Assembly: GCF_900182905.1 (NCBI RefSeq)
Contig: NZ_FXUF01000006.1
Span: 62,001-126,000 of the forward strand
Length of the DNA: 64,000 nucleotides
Source: Anoxynatronum buryatiense
Lineage (GTDB): Bacteria > Bacillota > Clostridia > Peptostreptococcales > Tindalliaceae
Direction of reading: 5' to 3'
A program made the translations under genes and the position numbers. Under the pieces are notes generated by a model. The model was not told where the DNA came from. It saw only the letters and a program-made list of their open reading frames with translations, and searched no databases. This document shows positions 9,310 to 16,887 of the stretch, piece by piece; position 1 is the stretch's first letter; every line of letters starts with the position of its first letter.

Positions 9310-10118
9310 CCAACAACAGCGGACAAGACGCCCCCTTGTCTACGCCGCCCCCCCTTCAAGTGGTGGGCATGGGCCCCGGACATCCCCGGTATTTACTCCC
9401 CGAAGCCCGGGAGATCATCGAAAACTGCCAGGTACTGGCAGGGGCTCCCCGGCTTCTGGCCCCTTACGAAAAAGGCCCCTGGGAACTGATGCCCATGAAA
9501 GGGCCAGTGACCGATTTTCTAAAGCAGGTGGAAGACCGACGCCAGGCACCCGATACCCCCGCCGTGGCAGTGCTGGTTTCCGGCGACCCCGGATTCCACA
9601 GCCTGCTGCCCCGCCTCACCAGCCATTTTGGGCCGGAAAAGCTGCGGGTGGTCCCCGGCATCAGCTCCCTGCAGCTCTTTTGCAGCCGTCTGAGACTTCC
9701 CTGGAGTGACGGGCGGTGCCTCAGTCTTCACGGGCGCCAGACAGACTGGCAGACAGCCCTCCGCCAGCACCCTTTTATCTGCCTTCTCACCGACCCCCAG
9801 CAGGGGCCGGAGCAACTGGCGGCAGCCCTTCAGAAGATGACCTCATGGGCTTCATCCGATTCATGCGATTCATCCGATTCATGCGATTCATCCGTTTCAT
9901 CCGTTTCTTCCGATTCACCGGCGGCTCAGCTAAGTGGCCAAAAGGTGATGATGGCCGTGGGTCAGCGTCTTTCCTATGATGATGAACGTATTCTCCTGGG
10001 CTCGCCGGCAGTCATCGCCGGCAGCGGCCCTTACTCTCTCAATGTGGTGGTGATTTCCTGTGACCAAGCCGTTATCCGACACCTGCAACACCTGCCCTGG
10101 TACCGAAGCAACCCCTGA
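9306..10118 (+). CDS. cbiE: Cobalt-precorrin-7 (C5)-methyltransferase
   Basis: A 270-aa SAM-dependent tetrapyrrole methylase. VVGMGPGHPRYLLPEA is the N-terminal glycine loop; VLVSGDPGFHSLLPRL and VVPGISSLQ are typical. The start at 9306 has AGGAGG upstream and an ATGA overlap with cbiD; an upstream ATG at 9252 lacks this. An Asp/Ser/Cys-rich insert (residues about 181-204) is encoded by a 9-bp repeat of TTCATCCGA type at about 9855-9920. CbiE works with CbiT, encoded by the next gene, on the way to cobalt-precorrin-8. Confidence 0.93.
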   Translation: MTNNSGQDAPLSTPPPLQVVGMGPGHPRYLLPEAREIIENCQVLAGAPRLLAPYEKGPWELMPMKGPVTDFLKQVEDRRQAPDTPAVAVLVSGDPGFHSLLPRLTSHFGPEKLRVVPGISSLQLFCSRLRLPWSDGRCLSLHGRQTDWQTALRQHPFICLLTDPQQGPEQLAAALQKMTSWASSDSCDSSDSCDSSVSSVSSDSPAAQLSGQKVMMAVGQRLSYDDERILLGSPAVIAGSGPYSLNVVVISCDQAVIRHLQHLPWYRSNP

Positions 10119-10179
10119 CCAGACTTCCCGTCAGCCCTTCGTGCACAAGCCTCAAGAGGTGAATGCCCGGAGCGCTGAA

Positions 10180-11574
10180 GTGAATCCCCTGAGTTCCGGG
10201 ATGAACTCTTTGGCCTGTGTCAGCCCCGGCATCCCCGACAGCGCTTTTCTTCGGGGCGACGTGCCCATGACCAAGGAAGAAATCCGATGGTTAATACTGG
10301 CCCGGCTCCAGCTGGCTCCCGGCCTTGTCACCGCCGATATCGGCTGCGGTTCCGGCTCCGTCACCGTTGAAATGGCCCGCATGACAGCTCCAGGGCAGGT
10401 CTATGCCATGGATGTGAACCAAGAAGCCGTTGACCTCACCCGCCAGAACCTGGCCCATTTTCATTGCACCAATGTCACCCTGTATCAGGGAAAAGGCGAA
10501 GACCTGCTGCCTTCTCTGCCGCCCCTTGACCGGCTTTTCATCGGCGGCTCCGGCGGCGGACTGCCTCTTTTGCTGAAGGAAGGTCTGGCCAAACTGAAGC
10601 CCGGCGGACGCATGGTGCTCACTGCTGTTACCATTGAAACCCTTGCCACTGCCACCACCTGGACGAAAGAGCAAGTGGCGGCAGGCACCCTGACCCACGT
10701 GGCCACCGTCCAGGTGGGCGTCACCCGTTATGTGGAGCGGGGAAAAACCACCATGATGGCAGCGGGAAACCCGGTGTACCTCATCACCCTGGAAAAACCC
10801 GCCCAACAGCCAACATCCCACACCCACAACCACACCAGCGCCCATGCCCATTCCATTTCTCCCACCCGCCCCACCCTCACCGGCATCGGCGTGGGCCCCG
10901 GCGACAGCGACCTGATGACAGCCAAAGGCATCAAAGCCCTTCAGGAAGCATCCGTGGTCTTTTACCCCGTCACCCGGGAAGGAGAAGAAAGTGCCGCCCT
11001 GAACATCGTGGGCCCCTGGCTTTCCCCCCACACCCAGTGCCGCCCCCTGCTCTTTGCCATGCACCGGGAAGACCAACAGCGGCAAGCCCAGCGACAACAG
11101 CGGAGTGAAGAGATCATGGCAGTGCTGGCAAGCGGCCGGTCCGCGGTGATGCTCACCCTGGGAGACGCCCTCCTTTACAGCACCTACAGCTACGTGATGC
11201 AGCAGGTGCAAGCGGCCGGTTACCCGGTGGTCACCATTCCCGGCATCAGCGCCGCTTCCGCCGCCGCCGCCCGGCTGAACCAAACCCTGGCAGAGGAAGA
11301 CCAGCCCCTCAGCTGGATCCCTGGCACCGCCGGGCGGGAAGACATGGGCCCCCTGCTGGACCAGCTTCCCGGCAACGTGGTGATCTATAAGCTCTCCGCC
11401 TGCCAGGAATCCCTGGCCCGGTGGATGGAAAACCAGCATCCCCAGCCCCTGCTGCGAGTGGTGAGCCATCTGGGAGAAGACCGGGAAGAAATTCACGAAG
11501 GCCCCCAGTGCCTGCGGGAAGATAAACTCCCCTATTTATCATTGGGCATTCTCATCAGATCCCCCCGATCATAA
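10180..11574 (+). CDS. cbiTL: Fusion of CbiT (C15-methyltransferase/decarboxylase) and CbiL (cobalt-precorrin-2 C20-methyltransferase)
   Basis: About 464 aa. The N-terminal half is a Rossmann methyltransferase (GIPDSAFLRG, PMTKEEIRWLIL, ADIGCGSGSVTVEMA, LFIGGSGGGL) matching CbiT, which methylates C15 and decarboxylates the C12 acetate. After a His/Thr/Ser linker (about nt 10800-10868) a second domain begins with LTGIGVGPGDSDLMTAKG, then LTLGDALLYSTY and TIPGISAASAAAARL: CbiL, acting early in the pathway. The GTG at 10180 has GGAG at 7 nt; the frame stays open back to a GTG at 10060 overlapping cbiE by 58 nt, so the start is uncertain. CbiE-CbiT fusions (CobL) are common; a CbiT-CbiL fusion joins non-adjacent steps and is unusual. 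Confidence 0.9.
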   Translation: MNPLSSGMNSLACVSPGIPDSAFLRGDVPMTKEEIRWLILARLQLAPGLVTADIGCGSGSVTVEMARMTAPGQVYAMDVNQEAVDLTRQNLAHFHCTNVTLYQGKGEDLLPSLPPLDRLFIGGSGGGLPLLLKEGLAKLKPGGRMVLTAVTIETLATATTWTKEQVAAGTLTHVATVQVGVTRYVERGKTTMMAAGNPVYLITLEKPAQQPTSHTHNHTSAHAHSISPTRPTLTGIGVGPGDSDLMTAKGIKALQEASVVFYPVTREGEESAALNIVGPWLSPHTQCRPLLFAMHREDQQRQAQRQQRSEEIMAVLASGRSAVMLTLGDALLYSTYSYVMQQVQAAGYPVVTIPGISAASAAAARLNQTLAEEDQPLSWIPGTAGREDMGPLLDQLPGNVVIYKLSACQESLARWMENQHPQPLLRVVSHLGEDREEIHEGPQCLREDKLPYLSLGILIRSPRS

Positions 11575-11700
11575 TGGTGGCGGATCAAGTAAATGGTAGA
11601 TGCATTAGATTGGTTTCACGGCTGAAGCCGACACAGAATCCTTGTTGTTATATTACCTTTGTCTTTGTTCTTATCTTTGTTCATGAAAAGGAGCATCCCC

Positions 11701-12501
11701 ATGACTTCCACAACTTCCACGACTTCCATACCCCCCCAAGACCAGCCCCGGGTGATTTTCGCCGGTGCCGGCCCCGGTGACCCCGAACTGCTGCCCCTAA
11801 AAACTCACCGCCTCATCGCCGAAGCCCAGGCCATTCTTTTTGCCGGCTCATTGGTCAACCCTGCAGTGTTCGCCCACTGCCCCCCCACCGCCGACGTGGC
11901 CGACAGCGCTGCCATGGATCTGGAAACCCTCTGCGACTGGATGATCACCCGGGTAAAGGCAGGAAAAACCGTGCTACGCCTTCACACCGGCGACCCCTCC
12001 CTCTACGGTGCCATCGCCGAGCAGATTCGTCGCCTGAAAGCCGCCGGCGTTCCGTATGAAGTGATTCCCGGCATCAGCTCCTTTCTGGCGGGGGCCGCCC
12101 TGCTGGGCACCGAGCTCACCCTTCCCGGGTTCACCCAGACAGTGATCCTCACCCGCATGAGCGGCCGCACCCCCGTGCCGGAGAAAGAAGCCCTGGAAAA
12201 ACTGGCTGTTCACCGGGCCACTTTGGTGCTTTTCCTCTCCACCGGCATGGTGGAAAAAGTGGCCGAGGCCTGCCTCACTGCCTATCCCCCCGAAACCCCG
12301 GCAGCCCTGGTGTACCGGGCTGGATGGCCAGACCAGCAAGTGATACGGGGCACCCTTGCCACCCTGCCTGAGCAGGTGAAAGAAGCAGGCATCAACCGCA
12401 CCGCCCTCATTTATATTGGTGACTGCCTCCAGGGGCAGGGAGAAGACTCCCTTCTCTATCACGCCGCCTTCAGCCACGGCTATCGGGAGGGACACCAATG
12501 A
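11701..12501 (+). CDS. cbiF: Cobalt-precorrin-4 C11-methyltransferase
   Basis: A 266-aa tetrapyrrole methylase. VIFAGAGPGDPELLPLK, ILFAGSLVNPAVF, RLHTGDPSLYGAIAEQI and VIPGISSFLAGAALLGTELTLPG are close to the CbiF/CobM consensus. The start at 11701 follows AAAGGAG; an upstream TTG at 11659 adds a hydrophobic run with no support. A 126-nt gap separates it from the cbiTL stop; that gap contains a run of TTTGTC/TTTGTT repeats and no clear terminator, so transcription probably continues. The stop overlaps the next start. Confidence 0.94.
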   Translation: MTSTTSTTSIPPQDQPRVIFAGAGPGDPELLPLKTHRLIAEAQAILFAGSLVNPAVFAHCPPTADVADSAAMDLETLCDWMITRVKAGKTVLRLHTGDPSLYGAIAEQIRRLKAAGVPYEVIPGISSFLAGAALLGTELTLPGFTQTVILTRMSGRTPVPEKEALEKLAVHRATLVLFLSTGMVEKVAEACLTAYPPETPAALVYRAGWPDQQVIRGTLATLPEQVKEAGINRTALIYIGDCLQGQGEDSLLYHAAFSHGYREGHQ

Positions 12502-14492
12502 AGCAGGAAACCCAGTCTCAATCTCAGATTCAGTCTCAAATTCGATCTCAGGCCCAGTTCCTACCCCTCCAAATCTTTACCTTTACCCAGCGGGGAATCA
12601 CCCTGGGCCGAGAGCTGCTGACCCATGATCCCCAGACCACTCTCCACGCGCCGGCACACCTTCTTCAGGAATCACCGCCGCCATCACCTCAGGAAGTATC
12701 ACCATCAACAGGGGAAACAACACTTCAAAAGGAAGTTCCTTTACTTTCTGAAACGCCAGCATTTTCTGAAATACCAGCATCTCCTGAAACACCAGTGAGT
12801 GAAAACAGCACCCGCGAAAATTTCCTTTTGGAAGGCACCGCCGCCACCGCCGTAGCCCAAGCCTTTGAGAAAGGGCAGCCTCTTCTGTTCATTGCCGCCA
12901 CGGGTATTGCCCTGCGGTTGTTGCAGCAATTGCCCCGGCACAAGGGGAGCGACCCGGCAGTACTGGTGATGGATGACACAGGCCGTCATGTCATCAGCCT
13001 CCTTTCCGGCCACCTGGGAGGTGCCAATGCCCTGGCCCGGGAAGTGGCCCGTCTCACCGGTGCCCGGCCGGTGATCACCACCGCCAGCGATAACAGCAAT
13101 GTGCTGGCCGTTGACCAACTGGCCCAGCGTCTCCACGCCCCTTTGACCCACTGGACCGCCGCCAAAAAATGGACCGCCGCCGCCCTGGAAGGCCGGCCCA
13201 TCCCCGTTTACAGCAGCGAGCCTCTCCTTCCAGCCCTCCCCGCCGGGTACCAGCTGGTGGAAGACAAAGACACCTTTTTGAAAGGTCCTGGAGGCATTTG
13301 GATCGGCACCGGTTTTCCAGAAGAACAACTATCGGAGGGAGCATGGGTGCACCTCCTCCCCCGCCGGTGGGTGCTGGGAGTGGGCTGCCGGAAAAACACC
13401 ACCCTGGAAGCGCTGGAAAACGCCCTGGAAGCCTTTCTGGAACATCATCAGCTTTCATCGGATTCACTGGCAGCTCTGGCCACCATTGACCTGAAAACCC
13501 GGGAGCCGGGCCTGCAAGCCCTGGCAGAAAAATGGGAACTGTCCCTCCAGGGCCATTCCCCGGAAGCCATTGCCGTCGTTCAGCACCATTTTCCTGCTTC
13601 GGCAAAGGCGGCAGAAGCCGTGGGCGTCACCGCTGTCAGCAGCCCTGCCGCCTGGCTATCCTCAGGGGGAGGCACCTGCCTGCTGCCAGAGGAACCACCG
13701 GCTGATGGCAACCCTGCCCGAGCCGCCGCCGGCATCACCTTCACACTGGCCCCCCTGGCGGGAAGCGTCACCGTGGCGGGCATCGGCCCCGGCCTGCCGG
13801 AACATATGACCCCCGCCGTGGCCCAGGCCCTGACAGACAGCCATGTGGTCATCGGCTACCACACCTATACCCGCCGCCTGGCCCCCTTGGTCACCCATCA
13901 GCAAGTGATTCATGGCACCATGCGCCGGGAAACCCAGCGTTGCCGTCAGGCACTGGAGCTGGCTGCCCAGGGGAACCGGGTGCTGCTGGTGAGCAGCGGC
14001 GATGCCGGCGTCTATGGCATGGCGGGCCTGCTGCTGGAGCTGCAGGAACAGGAAGCCCCCCTGATTCCCGTGGAAATCCTTCCCGGTGTCACCGCCGCCA
14101 CCGCTGCCGCCGCCCGGTTGGGCGCTCCCCTGATGCAAGACTATGCCACCATCAGTCTCAGCGACCACCTCACTCCCTGGCAGGATATTCTGGACAGGCT
14201 GAAAGCCGCTGCCGCCACCGGCTTTGTCATCGCCCTCTACAACCCCAAAAGCCGGGAACGGGTGCGCCAGTGGGAAGAAGCCGTTGCCCTGCTGCAACAG
14301 ACCCTGCCGCCGGAAACCCCCGTGGGCGTGGTTACCCGGGCCCAGAACACCGGTGAGGTGACCGGCACCTGGCCTCTCAGCCAATTGTTGGAAGCTCCCG
14401 TTGACATGCAGACCGTGGTGATCATCGGCAACCGGTCCACCCGTTTGCGAAGGGATGGCCGCATGGTGACACCCAGGGGGTATACCCTATGA
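12498..14492 (+). CDS. cbiGH: Fusion of CbiG (cobalt-precorrin-5A hydrolase) and CbiH (cobalt-precorrin-3B C17-methyltransferase)
   Basis: 664 aa. The CbiG part shows FTQRGITLGRELL, LLFIAATGIALRLL, VLVMDDTGRHVISLLSGHLG and the C-terminal subdomain WVLGVGCRKNTTLEALENAL with SSGGGTCLLPEE. From about residue 420 a CbiH domain starts (SVTVAGIGPGLPEHMTP, VIGYHTYTRRLAPLV, LLVSSGDAGVYGMAGLL, EILPGVTAATAAAARLGAPL). CbiG opens the delta-lactone made after C17 methylation by CbiH, so the two domains act on neighbouring steps. CbiG carries a Gln/Ser-rich N-terminal tail and a Ser/Pro/Glu/Thr insert at residues about 50-112 with an 18-bp DNA repeat near 12740-12790. ATGA overlaps on both sides. Confidence 0.94.
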   Translation: MKQETQSQSQIQSQIRSQAQFLPLQIFTFTQRGITLGRELLTHDPQTTLHAPAHLLQESPPPSPQEVSPSTGETTLQKEVPLLSETPAFSEIPASPETPVSENSTRENFLLEGTAATAVAQAFEKGQPLLFIAATGIALRLLQQLPRHKGSDPAVLVMDDTGRHVISLLSGHLGGANALAREVARLTGARPVITTASDNSNVLAVDQLAQRLHAPLTHWTAAKKWTAAALEGRPIPVYSSEPLLPALPAGYQLVEDKDTFLKGPGGIWIGTGFPEEQLSEGAWVHLLPRRWVLGVGCRKNTTLEALENALEAFLEHHQLSSDSLAALATIDLKTREPGLQALAEKWELSLQGHSPEAIAVVQHHFPASAKAAEAVGVTAVSSPAAWLSSGGGTCLLPEEPPADGNPARAAAGITFTLAPLAGSVTVAGIGPGLPEHMTPAVAQALTDSHVVIGYHTYTRRLAPLVTHQQVIHGTMRRETQRCRQALELAAQGNRVLLVSSGDAGVYGMAGLLLELQEQEAPLIPVEILPGVTAATAAAARLGAPLMQDYATISLSDHLTPWQDILDRLKAAAATGFVIALYNPKSRERVRQWEEAVALLQQTLPPETPVGVVTRAQNTGEVTGTWPLSQLLEAPVDMQTVVIIGNRSTRLRRDGRMVTPRGYTL

Positions 14493-15520
14493 TCCTTATT
14501 CTTTCCGGCACCACCGAAGGCCGCCGGCTGGCCGCGGCCCTCTCCGCCGCCCGCCGGCCCTTTCTGGCCACCACCGTCACCACCTATGGCAGTCAGCTGC
14601 TGCTGAAAAATGTGACCCAGAAAGCAGCGAGAACAGACATAGCAGCGAATCTTCAGCCCGCTTCAGCACAGAACACCCTGCTCTCGACGGTGCAGAACAC
14701 CTTGCTCTCTTCAGAAAAGAACTTTCTGCCCTCAACAGAAGAAACAGCGGGCACCGACAGCGTTTCCAAAGTCCCTTCAGACCAGCAGCAGGGGAGGCAT
14801 TTATACCAGCAGCATGGGAACCTTTCAGCAACTCCAGTAGAAGGTCCAGCTGCCCAGCTTCATACCGGCCCCTTAAATGAAGTGGCACTGGAAGCCCTTC
14901 TGGCGCAGTATCCCATCACTGCGGTGGTGGACGCCACTCACCCCTACGCCCAGGAGATCACCCGCCTGGCCGCCCATGCTGCCCAGCAACATGGGTTGCC
15001 AATGATTCGGTGGCAGCGCCCCGGCCTGTCGCCGGATGAAATGGAAAACAACCCACACCTTATCACCTGCCCCGATCCAGAAACCGCCGCCAAAGGTGTG
15101 GCCCGCCGCTCCGGCCGATGGCTGCTTACCACCGGCAGCCGGTCACTGCCAGTGTTCTGCAGGCATGTTCCCCTTGAACGGCTGTTGGTCCGGGTGATGC
15201 CTTTCCCCCGCGTTATTCAGCAATGCATTGACCTGGGGCTCACCCCCGGTCAGATCATTGCCATGCAGGGCCCCTTCAGCCGGGAGCTCAACCGGGAGTT
15301 TCTGATGCACACCGGCGCCGCCGGTCTGGTGACCAAAGACAGCGGCGACACCGGCGGCACCCGGGAAAAAATCCAGGCTGCCGAAGACGTGAAGGTGCCG
15401 GTGATCCTCATTCGGCGACCTGCCCTGCCCCCGGAGATGCCCCTGGCCGCCACACTTGAAGAAGTGCTGGCATGGATCGAAAAACAACTGCCGCCCCTCT
15501 TTTCACAACAGGACTGCTGA
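14489..15520 (+). CDS. cbiJ: Cobalt-precorrin-6A reductase
   Basis: A 343-aa NAD(P)H-dependent reductase of the CbiJ/CobK family. ILILSGTTEGRRLAAALS is the N-terminal nucleotide loop; VVDATHPYAQEITRLA, MIRWQRPG, LLTTGSRSL, MQGPFSRELNREF and LVTKDSGDTGG are family signatures. CbiJ is normally about 250 aa. The excess is an insert at residues about 42-128 rich in Ser/Gln/Thr/Asn, whose DNA holds three 24-bp units (about 14669-14740, coding A/V-Q-N-T-L-L-S type octapeptides). It is the last gene of the cobalamin operon. Confidence 0.93.
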   Translation: MILILSGTTEGRRLAAALSAARRPFLATTVTTYGSQLLLKNVTQKAARTDIAANLQPASAQNTLLSTVQNTLLSSEKNFLPSTEETAGTDSVSKVPSDQQQGRHLYQQHGNLSATPVEGPAAQLHTGPLNEVALEALLAQYPITAVVDATHPYAQEITRLAAHAAQQHGLPMIRWQRPGLSPDEMENNPHLITCPDPETAAKGVARRSGRWLLTTGSRSLPVFCRHVPLERLLVRVMPFPRVIQQCIDLGLTPGQIIAMQGPFSRELNREFLMHTGAAGLVTKDSGDTGGTREKIQAAEDVKVPVILIRRPALPPEMPLAATLEEVLAWIEKQLPPLFSQQDC

Positions 15521-15542
15521 TTCCCTGTTCCCGGTTGGGAAA

Positions 15543-15555
15543 CTTGTGCTATAAT
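15543..15555 (+). promoter_or_regulatory. Candidate extended -10 promoter for the small membrane protein gene
   Basis: TGCTATAAT (TG at 15547-15548, TATAAT at 15550-15555) is an extended -10 element. There is no good -35 at the usual spacing. It lies 52 nt before the start of the next gene. Confidence 0.4.
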
Positions 15556-15606
15556 GTTTCCAAAGGGACCAGCGATTACCTGAAGATTGAAAGGAGGGTG
15601 CAGCCC

Positions 15607-15867
15607 ATGGAAAGAAACGCCAACATTGCCTTTATGGTGCTGCTGCTGATTCCCGTGGCTGTTTTTTTCGGGATTCAGAACCTGCTTCTCATCAGAGAAA
15701 TGAACCTGATCAATCGGAAAAAAAAGCCCAGACAGCCAATGGCTGAGGAGAGAACGCCTGCAGCGAAATCACCTGTAGCGAAATCACCTGCAGCCAAAAA
15801 GAAGGTGCATCGTTTCCAGGTTGTGAAAGGCCGGTCGCAAGATCGAAAAAAAGCCCTTTTCCGTTAA
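15607..15867 (+). CDS. Small membrane protein of unknown function
   Basis: An 86-aa protein with one N-terminal membrane segment (residues about 8-28, hydrophobic with G and P) and a Lys/Arg-rich tail containing a short repeat of AAKSPVAKSPAAKKK type. GGAGGG lies upstream of the ATG at 15607. It has its own candidate promoter and is followed at once by a strong terminator, so it is probably a single-gene unit. I do not recognise a family. The basic tail could bind nucleic acid or anionic lipid, but nothing in the sequence proves this. Confidence 0.6.
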   Translation: MERNANIAFMVLLLIPVAVFFGIQNLLLIREMNLINRKKKPRQPMAEERTPAAKSPVAKSPAAKKKVHRFQVVKGRSQDRKKALFR

Positions 15868-15885
15868 CCGGGGAAAGGGCTTTTT
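15848..15885 (+). terminator. Intrinsic terminator
   Basis: AAAGCCCTTTTCC / GGGGAAAGGGCTTT hairpin followed by a T run. It overlaps the last codons of the small membrane protein gene. Confidence 0.85.
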
Positions 15886-15972
15886 ATTCCCTATCACCTA
15901 TTCACTGATAAACAGCTGTAGGCGGTTTTGTTCTGATTCAGAGGAAGATCGGATAAAAGTCAGGGCGCTGCC

Positions 15973-16043
15973 TGTGGATACCCTTGTGGATAATGCGGGT
16001 TTGCTGTGGACAACACCCTTTTCCTTGTGGAAAACAATCCACA
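15973..16043 (-). promoter_or_regulatory. Cluster of DnaA boxes in an intergenic region
   Basis: Within 71 bp there are TGTGGATAC (15973-15981), TGTGGATAA (15985-15993, perfect complement of TTATCCACA), TGTGGACAA (16005-16013) and TGTGGAAAA (16026-16034, complement of TTTTCCACA), all in one orientation, plus CAATCCACA (16035-16043) in the other. The rest of the 15.89-16.18 kb intergenic stretch shows no gene. The density suggests a DnaA-binding site rather than chance. Confidence 0.6.
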
Positions 16044-16182
16044 TGAACAGCAACTATGCTCCGCCGAAAAAGACCATACGGGCTGAAGCGCTTTCAAAAC
16101 CCATACCATGACAGCTTTAACCGGGGAAGCGGCCCGGCGGTGATGATTTCATCGAAAAATGACGCAACTGGGAGGAATTTTC

Positions 16183-16686
16183 GTGATAATAGAAGTGAAA
16201 GCACAGGAACCCAAAAAGCCCGTCTGGAAAGTATTTTTGCTGGTGGTGGCCCTGGTGCTGGGAGTGAACACCGCCGTGGTGTTAACCAACCAGATGCCGG
16301 GAGGCTACGGAGGCCTGGCAGGACTGCTCATCATTGTTTCACTGGCTTTTTACAGTTCCCGGCTGATGAACCGAAAGCTGGCCACCTACACCTACCGGTT
16401 TGATGGCAGTGAACTTCAGGTGGAACGCCGCCTGGGAAGAAGAGACAAACCCCTCATCGAAATACCCATCCACCAGGTGGAATGGGTACGGCCTCTGGCG
16501 GAGATCCAGCCTCAGCTGCCCCGCATGAAACGGGCGCGGAAAACCATGTATTACGCCTGCCGGGTGAAGGGAGACGATGTCTATCTTCTCCAGTTTTATG
16601 AGGGCACCCGCCGTTATCGCATGTTGTTTCAGCCTGGCGAACAGCTGGCCAAAGCACTGAACAAAGGCATTAAAAAGAAGGCATGA
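16183..16686 (+). CDS. Two-helix membrane protein with PH-like cytoplasmic domain, unknown function
   Basis: A 167-aa protein with two N-terminal membrane segments (about residues 17-36 and 44-62) and a soluble part whose pattern (YTYRFDGSELQVERRLGRRD, then IPIHQVEWVRPL) resembles bacterial PH-like domains of the YdbS/DUF304 type. GTG at 16183 is the likely start because GGGAGGA sits 7 nt before it; an ATG at 16159 overlaps that site. Function is not known. Confidence 0.65.
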   Translation: MIIEVKAQEPKKPVWKVFLLVVALVLGVNTAVVLTNQMPGGYGGLAGLLIIVSLAFYSSRLMNRKLATYTYRFDGSELQVERRLGRRDKPLIEIPIHQVEWVRPLAEIQPQLPRMKRARKTMYYACRVKGDDVYLLQFYEGTRRYRMLFQPGEQLAKALNKGIKKKA

Positions 16687-16740
16687 CCACCTGCTCGCGC
16701 CATCAAGCGTCACACAATTCACATCATGCGGTGGCAGCGA

Positions 16741-16866
16741 AATTCTTTCGGTAACATTTCAAATCATTCCGCAACAGCTTAAATCGTTCTGCAATATCTC
16801 AAATCATTCCGCAACAGCTCAAGTCGTTCTGCAATATTTCAAGTCATTCTGTAACAGTTTAAATCA
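16741..16866 (+). repeat. 20-bp-period tandem repeat abutting the decarboxylase ribosome binding site
   Basis: Six consecutive units of exactly 20 bp start at 16741, 16761, 16781, 16801, 16821 and 16841, with a partial seventh. Units alternate between AAATCATTCCGCAACAGCTT-like and AAATCGTTCTGCAATATCTC-like forms. The array stops about 8 nt before the AGAAAGGTG ribosome binding site of the next gene. The period is not a multiple of three and no frame is open through it. Confidence 0.9.
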
Positions 16867-16887
16867 CACTTAGAAAGGTGCGATCAC

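Noticed and set aside
10291-11496. Long antisense frame opposite the cbiTL gene (and similar ones opposite cbiG/H, pyrG and the SLH genes)
   Set aside because: GC-rich genes with strong third-position bias give long open antisense frames; the His/Gly/Gln-rich translations are typical shadows.
15973-16043. Chromosomal origin (oriC)
   Set aside because: No dnaA, dnaN, recF or gyrB nearby and no AT-rich unwinding stretch beside the boxes; called only a DnaA-box cluster.
16741-16866. CRISPR array
   Set aside because: Units of 20 bp follow each other directly without unique spacers, and no cas gene is near. It is a plain tandem repeat.
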